Origin: an uncultured Alphaproteobacteria bacterium
GTDB lineage: Bacteria; Pseudomonadota; Alphaproteobacteria; HIMB59
NCBI GenBank assembly: GCA_902599405.1
Contig: CACKFO010000003.1
Coordinates: 1-64,000 of the forward strand
Direction of reading: 5' to 3'
Length of the DNA: 64,000 nucleotides
Positions within the stretch are counted from its first letter, which is position 1, and each line of letters starts with the position of its first letter. Positions 13,328 to 21,461 of the stretch are shown here, piece by piece. The translations under genes and the position numbers were made by a program. Below the pieces are notes generated by a model that was given only the letters and a program-made list of their open reading frames with translations, had not been told where the DNA came from and made no database searches.

Positions 13328-14442
13328 CTCGATTTCACCAAGTTATCTTTGTGAACAATCTCATCCTCTCGGACAAAGCCAAGAATTTCACTGAATTCTG
13401 ATGATTTTTTTCCTTTTATTTTATCCATTTCTTGAAAATCATAATTAATCATGCCTCTAGCTAACTCTTTTTTATTGTAATGGATCGAAACAGTATCACC
13501 ACGATAAAACTTTCCATCGATTGACTTTACACCGATTGCCAACAGACTTGAATTTTTCTTGAGTGCTTTTGAGGCTCCTTCATCAATATGAACAATTGCT
13601 TTTTGTATTGGTCTATTCCAAATCCATTGCTGGCGGCTTGTCAGAATATTTTTGGAAGGGTGAAACCATGTTGAAGATTGAGGATCAATCTTACTCAAAG
13701 GATTATTCACCAAACCATTTGATATGATCATGGTAGATCCAGATTGAATACAGAGTTTTGCGGCATTGATTTTTGCCAACATCCCACCAGAACCAAACTC
13801 ACTTAAATCTTTATCAATATATTTTTCTATTTGTTGATCAACCTCTTTAACAGATGTAATCAGTTTAGCTTGTAATGATTTTTTAGGATTTGCAGTATAC
13901 AGACCATTCACATCAGATAATAAAATTAATAACTCAGCTGATAGGGCATTTGCGATCATAGCAGAAAGTTTATCATTATCTCCAAAACGAATTTCTTCTG
14001 TCGAGGTAGTATCATTTTCATTAATTATTGGAACAACATTTAAATCTATGAGAGAGTAAATTGTATTTCTGATGTTCAGATATTTTCTTCTTTCGTTTAA
14101 ATCTTCAGCTGTTATTAAAATCTGAGAACTTTGAATATTTAATTTTGCAAAAGCTTTTTGCCATTGTTGCGAGAGTTGTATTTGACCTATTGATGCAGCA
14201 GCCTGCTTTTCATGCAAATTAGTCAACTTTTTTTTTGAGAGTATATTCTTACCTAAAGCGATTGCACCAGATGAAACAATGATTATCTTAGAACCTCTCT
14301 TTTGGAGTTCTTTCACATCTGCAATTAGGGAGCTTAGCCATTTTTTCCTCAGCACATGCTTTTCATTAACCAAAATATTTGAGCCAACTTTAATGACAAT
14401 AACTTTAGATTTTTTAGCTAATTCTAAAAATTTTTTATTCAT
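13324..14442 (-). CDS. proB: Glutamate 5-kinase with PUA domain
   Basis: First, feedback-regulated step of proline synthesis: ATP-dependent phosphorylation of glutamate. An amino-acid-kinase domain fills about residues 10-260 (VIKVGSNIL, then SSGAIALGKN, then NENDTTSTEEIRFGDNDKLSA) and a C-terminal PUA domain follows at about 280-365. The length of 372 aa matches two-domain ProB. It lies between obgE (8 bp overlap) and proA (4 bp overlap). The obg-proB-proA order is typical of alphaproteobacteria. Confidence 0.96.
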   Translation of the reverse strand: MNKKFLELAKKSKVIVIKVGSNILVNEKHVLRKKWLSSLIADVKELQKRGSKIIIVSSGAIALGKNILSKKKLTNLHEKQAAASIGQIQLSQQWQKAFAKLNIQSSQILITAEDLNERRKYLNIRNTIYSLIDLNVVPIINENDTTSTEEIRFGDNDKLSAMIANALSAELLILLSDVNGLYTANPKKSLQAKLITSVKEVDQQIEKYIDKDLSEFGSGGMLAKINAAKLCIQSGSTMIISNGLVNNPLSKIDPQSSTWFHPSKNILTSRQQWIWNRPIQKAIVHIDEGASKALKKNSSLLAIGVKSIDGKFYRGDTVSIHYNKKELARGMINYDFQEMDKIKGKKSSEFSEILGFVREDEIVHKDNLVKSR

Positions 14443-15421
14443 CTTGTAAATATTCTAAACATAAATTTGTTAATTGATCTAATTGATGGCCTGTTGCAGC
14501 TGAAATCAATTTAACCTCTTGATTTAAAGTCTCAAATTCTTTTTTAATTTCCTCAACCCTTTTCTGATCAGCAATTTCAATCTTATTTAGTGCAATAATT
14601 TCTTTTTTTTGTTCTATTTTACCCCCATAATTTAAAAGTTCTTGTCGAATAACTTTATAATTTTTAAAAGGTTTTTCTTCAGTGATATCTACGACGTGAA
14701 TTAAAATTTTACACCTTTCAACATGGGATAAGAAATCATGACCCAGTCCTTTCCCATCGCTCGCATGTTCTATGAGTCCAGGTATATCTGCTAATACAAA
14801 TTCAAGATCTTCTTTTTGAACCATTCCGATGTGTGGATGAAGTGTTGTAAAGGCATAATCAGCAACTTTTGACTTAGCATTCGTTACAAAATTTAAAATT
14901 GAAGATTTACCTGCATTTGGCATTCCCACCAAACCAACATCAGCTAATATTTTCAGCTTTAATCTGACAGTTGACTCTTGTCCTTTTTCTCCATGTTGGA
15001 ACTTACGAGGTGCTCTATTAGTAGAACTTTTAAAGTGAGCATTGCCTTTGCCTCCCTGACCTCCTCTTAAAAAATGATAAGTCTCATTATCTTTTAAAAT
15101 CTCATGAATTTTAATACTCATGTCTTCGGTGTATATCTCAGTTCCACAAGGGACGTCTAAAATAAGATCTTTACCGCTTGCGCCAGTTTTTAATTGACCA
15201 GCACCACCCATACCATTTTGTGCATTATGATGTTGGTTAAAACGATATCTTTGAAGAGTGTTGATTCCTTTATTTCCTCGAAAAATAACATCACCACCTT
15301 TTCCACCATTTCCACCATTGGGGCCTCCGTACTCTACAAATTTTTCTCTTCGAAAACTAAGAGCGCCGTGTCCACCATTTCCTGATTTAATATATATTTT
15401 TGCTTTATCTATAAATGCCAT
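14435..15421 (-). CDS. obgE: Obg family GTPase
   Basis: Essential GTPase that acts in large-subunit ribosome assembly and the stringent response. The glycine-rich Obg domain fills residues 1-158 (YIKSGNGGHGALSFRREK, then GGPNGGNGGKGGDV). The G domain follows, with P-loop GMPNAGKSS near 164, DIPGLIEHA (G3) and ALNKIEI (G4, NKxE in place of NKxD). The length of 328 aa shows that the variable C-terminal extension of larger Obg proteins is absent. It follows rpmA by 32 bp. Confidence 0.97.
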   Translation of the reverse strand: MAFIDKAKIYIKSGNGGHGALSFRREKFVEYGGPNGGNGGKGGDVIFRGNKGINTLQRYRFNQHHNAQNGMGGAGQLKTGASGKDLILDVPCGTEIYTEDMSIKIHEILKDNETYHFLRGGQGGKGNAHFKSSTNRAPRKFQHGEKGQESTVRLKLKILADVGLVGMPNAGKSSILNFVTNAKSKVADYAFTTLHPHIGMVQKEDLEFVLADIPGLIEHASDGKGLGHDFLSHVERCKILIHVVDITEEKPFKNYKVIRQELLNYGGKIEQKKEIIALNKIEIADQKRVEEIKKEFETLNQEVKLISAATGHQLDQLTNLCLEYLQDE

Positions 15422-15453
15422 AACAGTTTAATTTGAAGTTTTTTTAAGTGGGT

Positions 15454-15699
15454 TTAGTTAACGCAAACAAACTGTCTGTTTCTAGATTTTTTAAACAGAA
15501 CTTTGCCTTCAACTAAGGAGAAAAGAGTATGATCTTTTCCAATCCCAACATTTTCGCCCGGGTAAAATTTTGTACCACGCTGACGAACAATAATATTTCC
15601 AGGAATTACGTGTTCGCCACCAAACTTTTTAACTCCAAGCCTTCTACCAGCCGAGTCTCTTCCGTTTTTGGAACTTCCACCTGCTTTTTTTGTTGCCAT
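15454..15699 (-). CDS. rpmA: Ribosomal protein bL27
   Basis: Large-subunit protein whose N-terminus reaches the peptidyl transferase centre. The start [20 protein letters not shown] is the standard L27 sequence. It has no extra N-terminal segment needing cleavage as in Firmicutes. The length of 81 aa is slightly short (about 84-85). It lies 4 bp downstream of rplU, as in most bacteria. Confidence 0.98.
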   Translation of the reverse strand: MATKKAGGSSKNGRDSAGRRLGVKKFGGEHVIPGNIIVRQRGTKFYPGENVGIGKDHTLFSLVEGKVLFKKSRNRQFVCVN

Positions 15700-15703
15700 A
15701 TTT

Positions 15704-16228
15704 CTACTTTTTTACCTCAGTTGTTTGTTTTTTCACAGTCTTTTTTTCTTTAGCCTCGACCTTTTTAGGTTTTTCAGCTTTAGCTTCAACTTTTTTTGTT
15801 TCTGTAGCTTTTACTTCAGTTTTTTTTGGAGATTCAGCCTTGTTTTCAACTTTTTTTGGAGTTTCTTCTTTTGGCGCAGCTTTCTTAGCTGGCTCTTTAA
15901 AGCTTTCTTCTCCAATGGCGGACTTGATTGCCATGACCTTTAATATAGAGATATATTGACGATGACCTTTAGTTCTTTGAAAATGTTTTCTTCTGTTTTT
16001 TCTAAAAACTCTAATCTTATCGTCCCTTGTCTGGTACAGTAATTTTGCAGATACTTCAGCACCTTTTACAGCTGGAGAACCAAGTTCAAACTTATCTCCA
16101 TTTCCAACTGCAACGATATCTTTAAAAGATATTGTATCACCAACGTTACCCTCTATTTTATCAATCTTTAAAACATCTCCTGGAGACACTTTAAATTGTT
16201 TACCAACTGATTTAAGAACTGCGTACAT
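15704..16228 (-). CDS. rplU: Ribosomal protein bL21 with long charged C-terminal tail
   Basis: Large-subunit protein that binds 23S rRNA. Residues 1-105 are a normal L21 ([14 protein letters not shown], then VRVFRKNRR-like [18 protein letters not shown]). The remaining 70 residues or so (about 108-174) form a low-complexity Lys/Glu/Ala/Pro tail built on loose repeats of the type PKKVE-KAE. Such tails occur in some alphaproteobacterial L21 proteins, but this one accounts for 40 percent of the protein. A consensus-like promoter lies directly upstream (16241-16268). Confidence 0.96.
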   Translation of the reverse strand: MYAVLKSVGKQFKVSPGDVLKIDKIEGNVGDTISFKDIVAVGNGDKFELGSPAVKGAEVSAKLLYQTRDDKIRVFRKNRRKHFQRTKGHRQYISILKVMAIKSAIGEESFKEPAKKAAPKEETPKKVENKAESPKKTEVKATETKKVEAKAEKPKKVEAKEKKTVKKQTTEVKK

Positions 16229-16240
16229 AATAAGTCGGTC

Positions 16241-16268
16241 AATATATATAGGTCTTTATTTATGTCAA
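16241..16268 (-). promoter_or_regulatory. Sigma70-type promoter for the rplU operon
   Basis: On the minus strand, TTGACA (16263-16268) and TATATT (16241-16246) are separated by 16 bp and lie directly upstream of rplU (start 16228). Match to the housekeeping consensus is very good and position fits a short leader. It would drive rplU-rpmA-obgE and probably proB-proA, the unknown gene, nadD, rsfS, ctpA and rppH. Confidence 0.6.
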
Positions 16269-16317
16269 TAGTCAAAAATGCAATAAAATAGGGATTTATT
16301 TGAGGATTAGTTTTTGA

Positions 16318-16731
16318 TTAATTTATTTTGCAAGACTTACACAAAACATAAAATTCAAGGTTATACCTTGTGATTTCTAATTGATTATCCTTAACCAGAT
16401 CACTGACACTATCCTTTAAATATTTATTTTTAATCTCTTTTACCTTTCCACATCTCTCGCAAATGGTAAAAGCGGTATTGCTCGCACAGTTTGAGTTATT
16501 ACAAATTATAAACGAGTTAATACTCTCAATTTTGTGAATTTTTCCTAATTCAACCAATTTATCTAAAGCTCTGTAAACTTGAAGAGGTGAGTTTAAACCC
16601 TCTTTCTTCAGACTGTCTAATATAAAGTATGCCTTTAAAGGCTCACCACTGTTTTGTAAGAGATCAAGAACAATTCTTTGATTTTTGGTCAAACTTTGAT
16701 TTTTTTTAGAATGTGTATGTGTTGAACTCAT
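16318..16731 (-). CDS. zur: Fur-family regulator, Zur type
   Basis: Zinc-sensing repressor of the Fur family, 137 aa. The winged-helix part spans about residues 15-75 (LTKNQRIVLDLLQ, then PLQVYRALDKLVELG). Two CxxC pairs for the structural zinc are visible (CERCGKV and CKSCK), plus an extra Cys pair in CNNSNCASN. It follows znuB by a single base and so belongs to the znuCB operon, which fixes the zinc role better than the sequence alone. Expected target: the palindrome at 18331-18360. Confidence 0.85.
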   Translation of the reverse strand: MSSTHTHSKKNQSLTKNQRIVLDLLQNSGEPLKAYFILDSLKKEGLNSPLQVYRALDKLVELGKIHKIESINSFIICNNSNCASNTAFTICERCGKVKEIKNKYLKDSVSDLVKDNQLEITRYNLEFYVLCKSCKIN

Positions 16732-16732
16732 C

Positions 16733-17554
16733 TTAATTTGACAATTCTATTTTTTTTTTTGAAATTAGCAATTTTTTCAGAGGTATTAGACTTAAGATAA
16801 AGACACCTAAGGTTATTGCTAGTATAGTTGGACCTGTCGGAGAATTCCAAATCATTGAAGTTTGTAATCCGAGTACAACTGAAACAAGTCCTATAACTGA
16901 AGAAATTATTGCCATTTGTATAGGGGTAGATGATAAATTTCTAGAGGCAGCAGCAGGTATTATTAGAAGACCTGTAATTAATAATATACCAACAATTTTA
17001 ATTGAAATTGCTATTACGCTGGCAATTAGAATTGTAAAAATAGCATTAGCTAGATCAGCATTTAAACCTTCTGCTTTAGCTAATTCTAAATTTACAGTTG
17101 CAGCAAATAGAGGCCTCCAAATTAGTATTAACACTATCAAAACAATGCTTCCACCAACCCAAACAAACAAAACATCAGTGATGTTTACTGATAAAATATC
17201 ACCAAAAAGAAGACCCATAAGATCAATTCTTATAAACGAAAGTATACCTAATAAAACTAAACCAATTGCTAAAACTGAATGTGCTAAAAGACCTAGTAAT
17301 GCATCATCAGGTAGATTTGTTCGTTTTTGTAAGAAAAGTAGTGACAAAGCAATAAAGCAAGAAACAGCAAAAACTGCAATGATCAGATTAAAATTCATTG
17401 CATAAGCGATAACTACACCCAACAATGCAGAGTGGGCGATTGTGTCACCAAAATAAGATAATCTCCTCCAAATAATAAAACATCCAAGTGGGCCTGTAAT
17501 TAATGCTAAACCAATACCTGCTACAAACGCTCTGATAATAAAATCATCAAACAT
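16733..17554 (-). CDS. znuB: Zinc ABC transporter permease ZnuB
   Basis: Membrane subunit of the ABC-3 family, 273 aa, with about eight to nine hydrophobic segments. The family motif is visible near the N-terminus (GPLGCFIIWRRLSYFGDTIAHSALLG, residues about 21-46, shown here only for its SYFGDTIAHSALLG core). Its ATG overlaps the znuC stop as TAATG. A manganese transporter of the same family would look similar, but the His-rich ZnuA and the Zur gene favour zinc. Confidence 0.92.
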   Translation of the reverse strand: MFDDFIIRAFVAGIGLALITGPLGCFIIWRRLSYFGDTIAHSALLGVVIAYAMNFNLIIAVFAVSCFIALSLLFLQKRTNLPDDALLGLLAHSVLAIGLVLLGILSFIRIDLMGLLFGDILSVNITDVLFVWVGGSIVLIVLILIWRPLFAATVNLELAKAEGLNADLANAIFTILIASVIAISIKIVGILLITGLLIIPAAASRNLSSTPIQMAIISSVIGLVSVVLGLQTSMIWNSPTGPTILAITLGVFILSLIPLKKLLISKKKIELSN

Positions 17555-18306
17555 TATTTATTTTTATCCGCCTCTTTTATGCTTCCATCAGGTAAATGAT
17601 GATGATCATGATTATGCTTATACAGCGATAAAGTAGGATCAATATTACTACCAAATAGCTTAATGTATTCTTGATCTTTTATAACTGAACTGGGAATACC
17701 AGAACAGCAAACATGCCCATTAAGACAAATAACATAATCAGTTTGAGACATAACTACATGTAAGTTATGCGATATCAAAAGAATGCCACAATTAATTTTT
17801 TTTACAATTTCTTGGATTGTTTTGTATAAAGCAATCTCTCCAGAATAGTCTACCCCTTGAACAGGTTCATCTAATACAAGAAAATGGGGTTCTTTAGCTA
17901 TGGCACGGGCCATAAGTAATCGTTGAAATTCACCTCCTGATAAATTTCTTACATCTTCATTAATTAGATGTTGGATACCAGTAATTCCAAGTGCATCATT
18001 GATTTCACTAGTTTTATGTTTTGTTACTAAATTAACAAAATCTATTGACCTCAAGGGTAAAGACCAATCAATTGAAATTTTTTGTGGTACATATGAAATT
18101 CTAATATCTTTTTTAATTGTGTTTGTACCTTCATCAGGTTTTAAAATATCTAAAGACATTTTAGCAGTAGTTGATTTACCTGACCCATTGGGTCCGATTA
18201 GCGTTACAATTTCTCCTTGTGAGACTTTTAAGGAAACACCCCTCACTAACCATTTTTGATTTCTAAAGACCCCACAATTATTTAATTCAACCAGACTGTT
18301 ATTCAT
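17554..18306 (-). CDS. znuC: Zinc ABC transporter ATP-binding protein ZnuC
   Basis: Cytoplasmic ATPase of the zinc importer, 250 aa. Walker A is GPNGSGKST, the ABC signature is LSGGEFQR, Walker B is FLVLDEPVQGVD and the switch His is in LLISHNLHVV. The C-terminus carries His-rich YKHNHDHHHLPDG, as in ZnuC proteins. It is divergent from znuA across a 73 bp region that holds the putative Zur operator. Confidence 0.95.
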   Translation of the reverse strand: MNNSLVELNNCGVFRNQKWLVRGVSLKVSQGEIVTLIGPNGSGKSTTAKMSLDILKPDEGTNTIKKDIRISYVPQKISIDWSLPLRSIDFVNLVTKHKTSEINDALGITGIQHLINEDVRNLSGGEFQRLLMARAIAKEPHFLVLDEPVQGVDYSGEIALYKTIQEIVKKINCGILLISHNLHVVMSQTDYVICLNGHVCCSGIPSSVIKDQEYIKLFGSNIDPTLSLYKHNHDHHHLPDGSIKEADKNK

Positions 18307-18330
18307 TTTTTAATTTGACTTATTAATAGT

Positions 18331-18360
18331 GTTATATTATTACATATGTAATAGTATAAC
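18331..18360. promoter_or_regulatory. Putative Zur operator between znuC and znuA
   Basis: A 30 bp near-perfect palindrome. The core TATTACATATGTAATA is fully symmetric, and outside it GTTATA on the left matches TATAAC on the right. Only the single base pair between core and outer arms (t on the left, g on the right) breaks symmetry. It lies 20 bp before the znuA start and 25 bp before the znuC start, where one repressor could shut both transcripts. The GTTATA/TATAAC arms resemble described Zur boxes of proteobacteria. Confidence 0.75.
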
Positions 18361-18379
18361 ATTAGAGGTGGTAATTAAT

Positions 18380-19417
18380 ATGAATTTGTTCAAAAGATCA
18401 ATATTTTTCGGACTTTCTTTTTTATTTTTAAGTTTTAATTCTCATGCAGATGTGAAAACGGACATTAAAGTAGTCACTACAATAAAGCCTTTGCATTCTT
18501 TGATATCAAGAATTATGGAAACAAGAGGAGAACCTCAATTAATTATTGAAGGTACAAATAATCCTCACACATTTGTTTTTAAACCATCTCATGCAAAAAT
18601 GATTGAAGAAGCTGATATTATTTTTTGGATTGGCGAGGATTTAGAGGCTTTTATGGAAAAACCTTTAGACTCACTTGCTGAGAAAGCACAAGTTATTTCA
18701 TTTATGGAGCTATCATCTATAGAAAAATTAATATTTAGAGAAAAAAATATTTTTGATGATCATGATGGCCATGAAGATGAACATGAAGGCCATGAGGATG
18801 AAGATGATCATGGTCACAAGGACGACGATCACGATGATGATCATGATGGCCATGAAGATGAACATGAAGGTCACGATGACGATCACAAGGACGCACATGC
18901 GCATGCACACGGTGAGTTTGATCCACACATTTGGCTAGACCCAGAAAATGCTAAAGAAATGGTTAAAATTATCCGAGACGAATTAATTAAAATAGATCCA
19001 GATGGTCAAAGACAATATTCAGTTAATACTGCAGGGGCAACATTGGAACTAGATAATTTAATCAATAGTGTAGAAAAAGAATTATCAAAAGATATTAGCT
19101 ATATTGTATTTCACGATGCTTACCAATATTTTGAGAATAGATTTGGAGTAATTCCTGCTGGAGCATTGACTTTAAATCCAGATGTTTTACCAGGAGCTAA
19201 ACAAATAGCAGATATACAAGATGTTATAAATGACAAAGGTATTAAATGTATTTTTTCTGAACCTCAATATAATCCAAAAATAATTGAAACTATCGGGAAT
19301 GATATGAAAATTTCTACTGGTGTAATGGATCCTTTGGGAGCTTATATAGATGCTGGACCTTCAATGTATAGTGATCTAATTAATGGAATTGCAAATTCAA
19401 TTAAAGATTGTCACTAA
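18380..19417 (+). CDS. znuA: Periplasmic zinc-binding protein ZnuA
   Basis: Substrate-binding protein of the zinc ABC importer. I chose ATG 18380 (345 aa): it is preceded by GAGGTGG and begins with a signal peptide (MNLFKRSIFFGLSFLFLSF, cleavage probably after SHA). An earlier in-frame start at 18329 would begin at the edge of the operator palindrome. Cluster A-I motifs are clear: TTIKPLHSLISRI, then the His/Asp loop, HIWLDPENA, then FHDAYQYFENRFG. The metal-binding loop at about residues 125-178 is unusually long and almost entirely His, Asp, Glu and Gly, made of repeated DGHEDEHEGH-like units. This loop is typical of zinc rather than manganese binders. Confidence 0.95.
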   Translation: MNLFKRSIFFGLSFLFLSFNSHADVKTDIKVVTTIKPLHSLISRIMETRGEPQLIIEGTNNPHTFVFKPSHAKMIEEADIIFWIGEDLEAFMEKPLDSLAEKAQVISFMELSSIEKLIFREKNIFDDHDGHEDEHEGHEDEDDHGHKDDDHDDDHDGHEDEHEGHDDDHKDAHAHAHGEFDPHIWLDPENAKEMVKIIRDELIKIDPDGQRQYSVNTAGATLELDNLINSVEKELSKDISYIVFHDAYQYFENRFGVIPAGALTLNPDVLPGAKQIADIQDVINDKGIKCIFSEPQYNPKIIETIGNDMKISTGVMDPLGAYIDAGPSMYSDLINGIANSIKDCH

Positions 19418-19497
19418 TAAAATTTGAAATAAGTTTCAGAAAATTTTTATAATTAAAGAAACTTATAGGCTAAAAAAAAACTAATTTACATGTCTTT

Positions 19498-19524
19498 CTT
19501 ATAGGCATTTTATATGCCTATGAG
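19498..19524. repeat. Inverted repeat upstream of small open frame
   Basis: CTTATAGGCAT and ATGCCTATGAG face each other across TTTAT, forming 11 bp arms with one mismatch. The right arm contains the ATG of the 54-codon frame at 19514. There is no clean T-run after it, so a terminator for znuA is doubtful; an operator or a start-masking hairpin is possible. A second copy of CTTATAGG occurs about 40 bp upstream. In the rest of the 19418-19795 gap I see only AT-rich sequence. Confidence 0.4.
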
Positions 19525-19678
19525 AAAAATTAAAAATAAAGTTTGTAATCTTAGAATAAAAAGACTTGTCGAGGAAAAATATTATCCAATATCATTTATT
19601 GATAGAGTAAATGTTATTTATCAATTGAACTCTCAAAAAAAAAATAAAGTGAATGTCACTAACATGAGTAAGCCTTGA
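19514..19678 (+). CDS. Possible 54-aa basic protein
   Basis: ATG at 19514 opens 54 codons ending TGA at 19678. The product is basic (MPMRKIKNKVCNLRIKRLVE at the start) with no membrane segment and no family I recognise. It has no clear ribosome binding site, and its start lies inside the inverted repeat 19498-19524. It occupies the gap between znuA and the irr-like gene. Frames of this size arise by chance, though less often in AT-rich DNA. It could equally be a remnant. Confidence 0.3.
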   Translation: MPMRKIKNKVCNLRIKRLVEEKYYPISFIDRVNVIYQLNSQKKNKVNVTNMSKP

Positions 19679-19795
19679 TACAGCTAACTAAACAAAGTTA
19701 TTTAAAACTCATTTCAATCTAATAGTGCTATTTTGTCTTTAATTTTTATCCTGAAAGTATTGATAAATAATGAAATTTAACATAGTTTAAGTCTG

Positions 19796-20212
19796 ATGAA
19801 CTTATCAAACGCTTGTAAAAAAGACATTGATGTGGTCTTAGAAAATTGTGGCTGGAGACAGACCAAACAGAGAGTGGTGCTTTTAAAGTCAATTTTTGAT
19901 GGAAATCATAAACATTTTTCTATTAATCAAATTAATGAAATTTTAAAAGACAATAGAAGTTATTTTTCTCTGACTACTCTTTATGAAAATCTAAATACCC
20001 TTGTTGATAAAGGATATTTAAAACAAATCGTTGTTGATAAACAATCATTTTACGACACTAATACTACCGATCACATACATGTTTATAATCAAGAAGAAAA
20101 CCGAATCTATGATTATGACGATTGCAAAGAGCTTCACAAAGATCTTCCTATACCAGCTTGCTTATCACTTCTTGAAGAATATTCACTAGTTATAAATTTA
20201 AAAAAAAAGTAA
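19796..20212 (+). CDS. irr: Fur-family regulator, Irr-like
   Basis: Fur-superfamily transcription factor, 138 aa. The helix-turn-helix part includes GWRQTKQRVVLLKSIF and SLTTLYENLNTLVDKGYLK. The segment FYDTNTTDHIHVYNQEENRIYDYDD matches the Irr pattern (FDTNTSxHxHF, then D), here with HIH where rhizobial Irr has HHH, so the haem-regulatory histidine triplet is incomplete. The CxxC zinc sites of Fur and Zur are absent, which also favours Irr. It lies 105 bp upstream of an iron-binding protein gene, consistent with iron control. A Per-type regulator is the alternative. Confidence 0.7.
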   Translation: MNLSNACKKDIDVVLENCGWRQTKQRVVLLKSIFDGNHKHFSINQINEILKDNRSYFSLTTLYENLNTLVDKGYLKQIVVDKQSFYDTNTTDHIHVYNQEENRIYDYDDCKELHKDLPIPACLSLLEEYSLVINLKKK

Positions 20213-20317
20213 ATTTTTAATCTGTAGTTCATTTCAGAAATAGTTTTTTTTTATTCATTTGTAACATTCATTTTTTTTTGTATTTAGATTTTTTCAATTC
20301 GAGATTAGTAATATGAT

Positions 20318-21319
20318 ATGAAAAATTTAATTTCTTTTTTAATAAAGATTTTAGTAATTAATTTCTTTATTGGTTTTAGTGGTGCACATGCGGATGATTT
20401 ATTAAAAATTTACTCAGAAAGACAACCAATGTTAATTGAACCTCTTTTAAATGAATTTGAGAGTCAAACTGGTATTGATGTTGAATGGATATATTCCAAG
20501 AAAGGCTTAGTTCAAAAAATTATTTTAGAAAAAGATAAGCCTGTAGCTGACGTATTCTTAGCATCAGATATATCAAGATTAATTGATGTAGCTGAAGCAG
20601 GAGCCTCAATTAAAATTAATAATTCTTCTGCTGTGCCCTCTCATCTCCAAAGTGATAATTGGATAGGCCTTACTCAAAGAGCAAGGATTATATACGTGAA
20701 TAAAGATTTAGGTCTTAATGATATTACTTATGAGGATTTAGTATCTGAAAAATATAAAGGAAGAATATGTACAAGATCTGGTTTTCACCCATATAATGTT
20801 TCATTGTTTGCATCTTTGATGGCTCATCATGGTGAGGAGTGGTTAGAGAATTATTTGATTAATTTAAAAGCAAATTTAGCTAGAAAACCTCAGGGTAACG
20901 ACAGAGACCAAGTCAAAGCAATATATGCAGGGGTTTGTGATTTAAGTATCGGCAACCATTATTATTATTTCAAGATGCTCAATAATGAAGAACAAAAGAT
21001 ATGGCTAGAGAAAGCAACAATTGTTTTTCCTAACCAAAAGGATAGAGGAACTCATGTTAATATTTCTGGTATAGCTTTACTTAAAGAAAGTTCTAGAGAA
21101 AAATCTGAAAAACTTTTGGATTTCTTAGTTAGTCAAAAAGCTCAGGCCATATACGCAAATGACAATAATGAATTTCCTGTTTCACCCGATGTACCTTTAT
21201 CAGATGGTGTGAATGAATTAGCAGGAGGTGCTAAGTTTGACAATATTGATTTATTAAAAATAGCTGAAAATCGAAAAGCTGTTATTAATATTTTAAATAA
21301 AATAAATTACGACGAGTAG
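20318..21319 (+). CDS. Periplasmic Fe(III)-binding protein (FutA/FbpA type)
   Basis: Substrate-binding protein of ferric-iron ABC transporters, 333 aa, with an N-terminal signal peptide ending near GAHA. Family features: LLKIYSERQPMLIEPLLNEF, KPVADVFLASDISRL, a GNHYYYFKML segment carrying the Tyr cluster that binds Fe(III), and ISGIALLKESS. No permease or ATPase gene follows. Instead a terminator closes the unit at 21364-21393, so membrane partners must be encoded elsewhere. The Irr-like gene upstream suggests iron regulation. Confidence 0.88.
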   Translation: MKNLISFLIKILVINFFIGFSGAHADDLLKIYSERQPMLIEPLLNEFESQTGIDVEWIYSKKGLVQKIILEKDKPVADVFLASDISRLIDVAEAGASIKINNSSAVPSHLQSDNWIGLTQRARIIYVNKDLGLNDITYEDLVSEKYKGRICTRSGFHPYNVSLFASLMAHHGEEWLENYLINLKANLARKPQGNDRDQVKAIYAGVCDLSIGNHYYYFKMLNNEEQKIWLEKATIVFPNQKDRGTHVNISGIALLKESSREKSEKLLDFLVSQKAQAIYANDNNEFPVSPDVPLSDGVNELAGGAKFDNIDLLKIAENRKAVINILNKINYDE

Positions 21320-21363
21320 TAGATTTTTTATATTTCAAAGGTTGGTCGCTTCAAATAGGCCCG

Positions 21364-21393
21364 ATGCACCCCATTGGTTAGGGTGCATTTTTC
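21364..21393 (+). terminator. Rho-independent terminator after the iron-binding protein gene
   Basis: Perfect 8 bp stem ATGCACCC / GGGTGCAT with a 9-base loop, followed directly by TTTTTC. It lies 45 bp after the stop codon. It separates the iron gene from the folate operon that starts at 21462. Confidence 0.8.
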
Positions 21394-21461
21394 ATAAATG
21401 AATGTGAAATTGTAGCAATCGCTTCAGTTGAATAAATAATCTTTATAACTAAAATTTGCTT

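Noticed and set aside
15529-15959. Phe/Ser-rich frames opposite rpmA and the L21 tail
   Set aside because: Mirror images of the Lys/Glu-rich coding sequence of L21 and of L27.
18728-18938. Three overlapping His-, Met- or Ile-rich frames in the ZnuA metal loop
   Set aside because: They are shifted or reverse readings of the repeated His/Asp codons of znuA.
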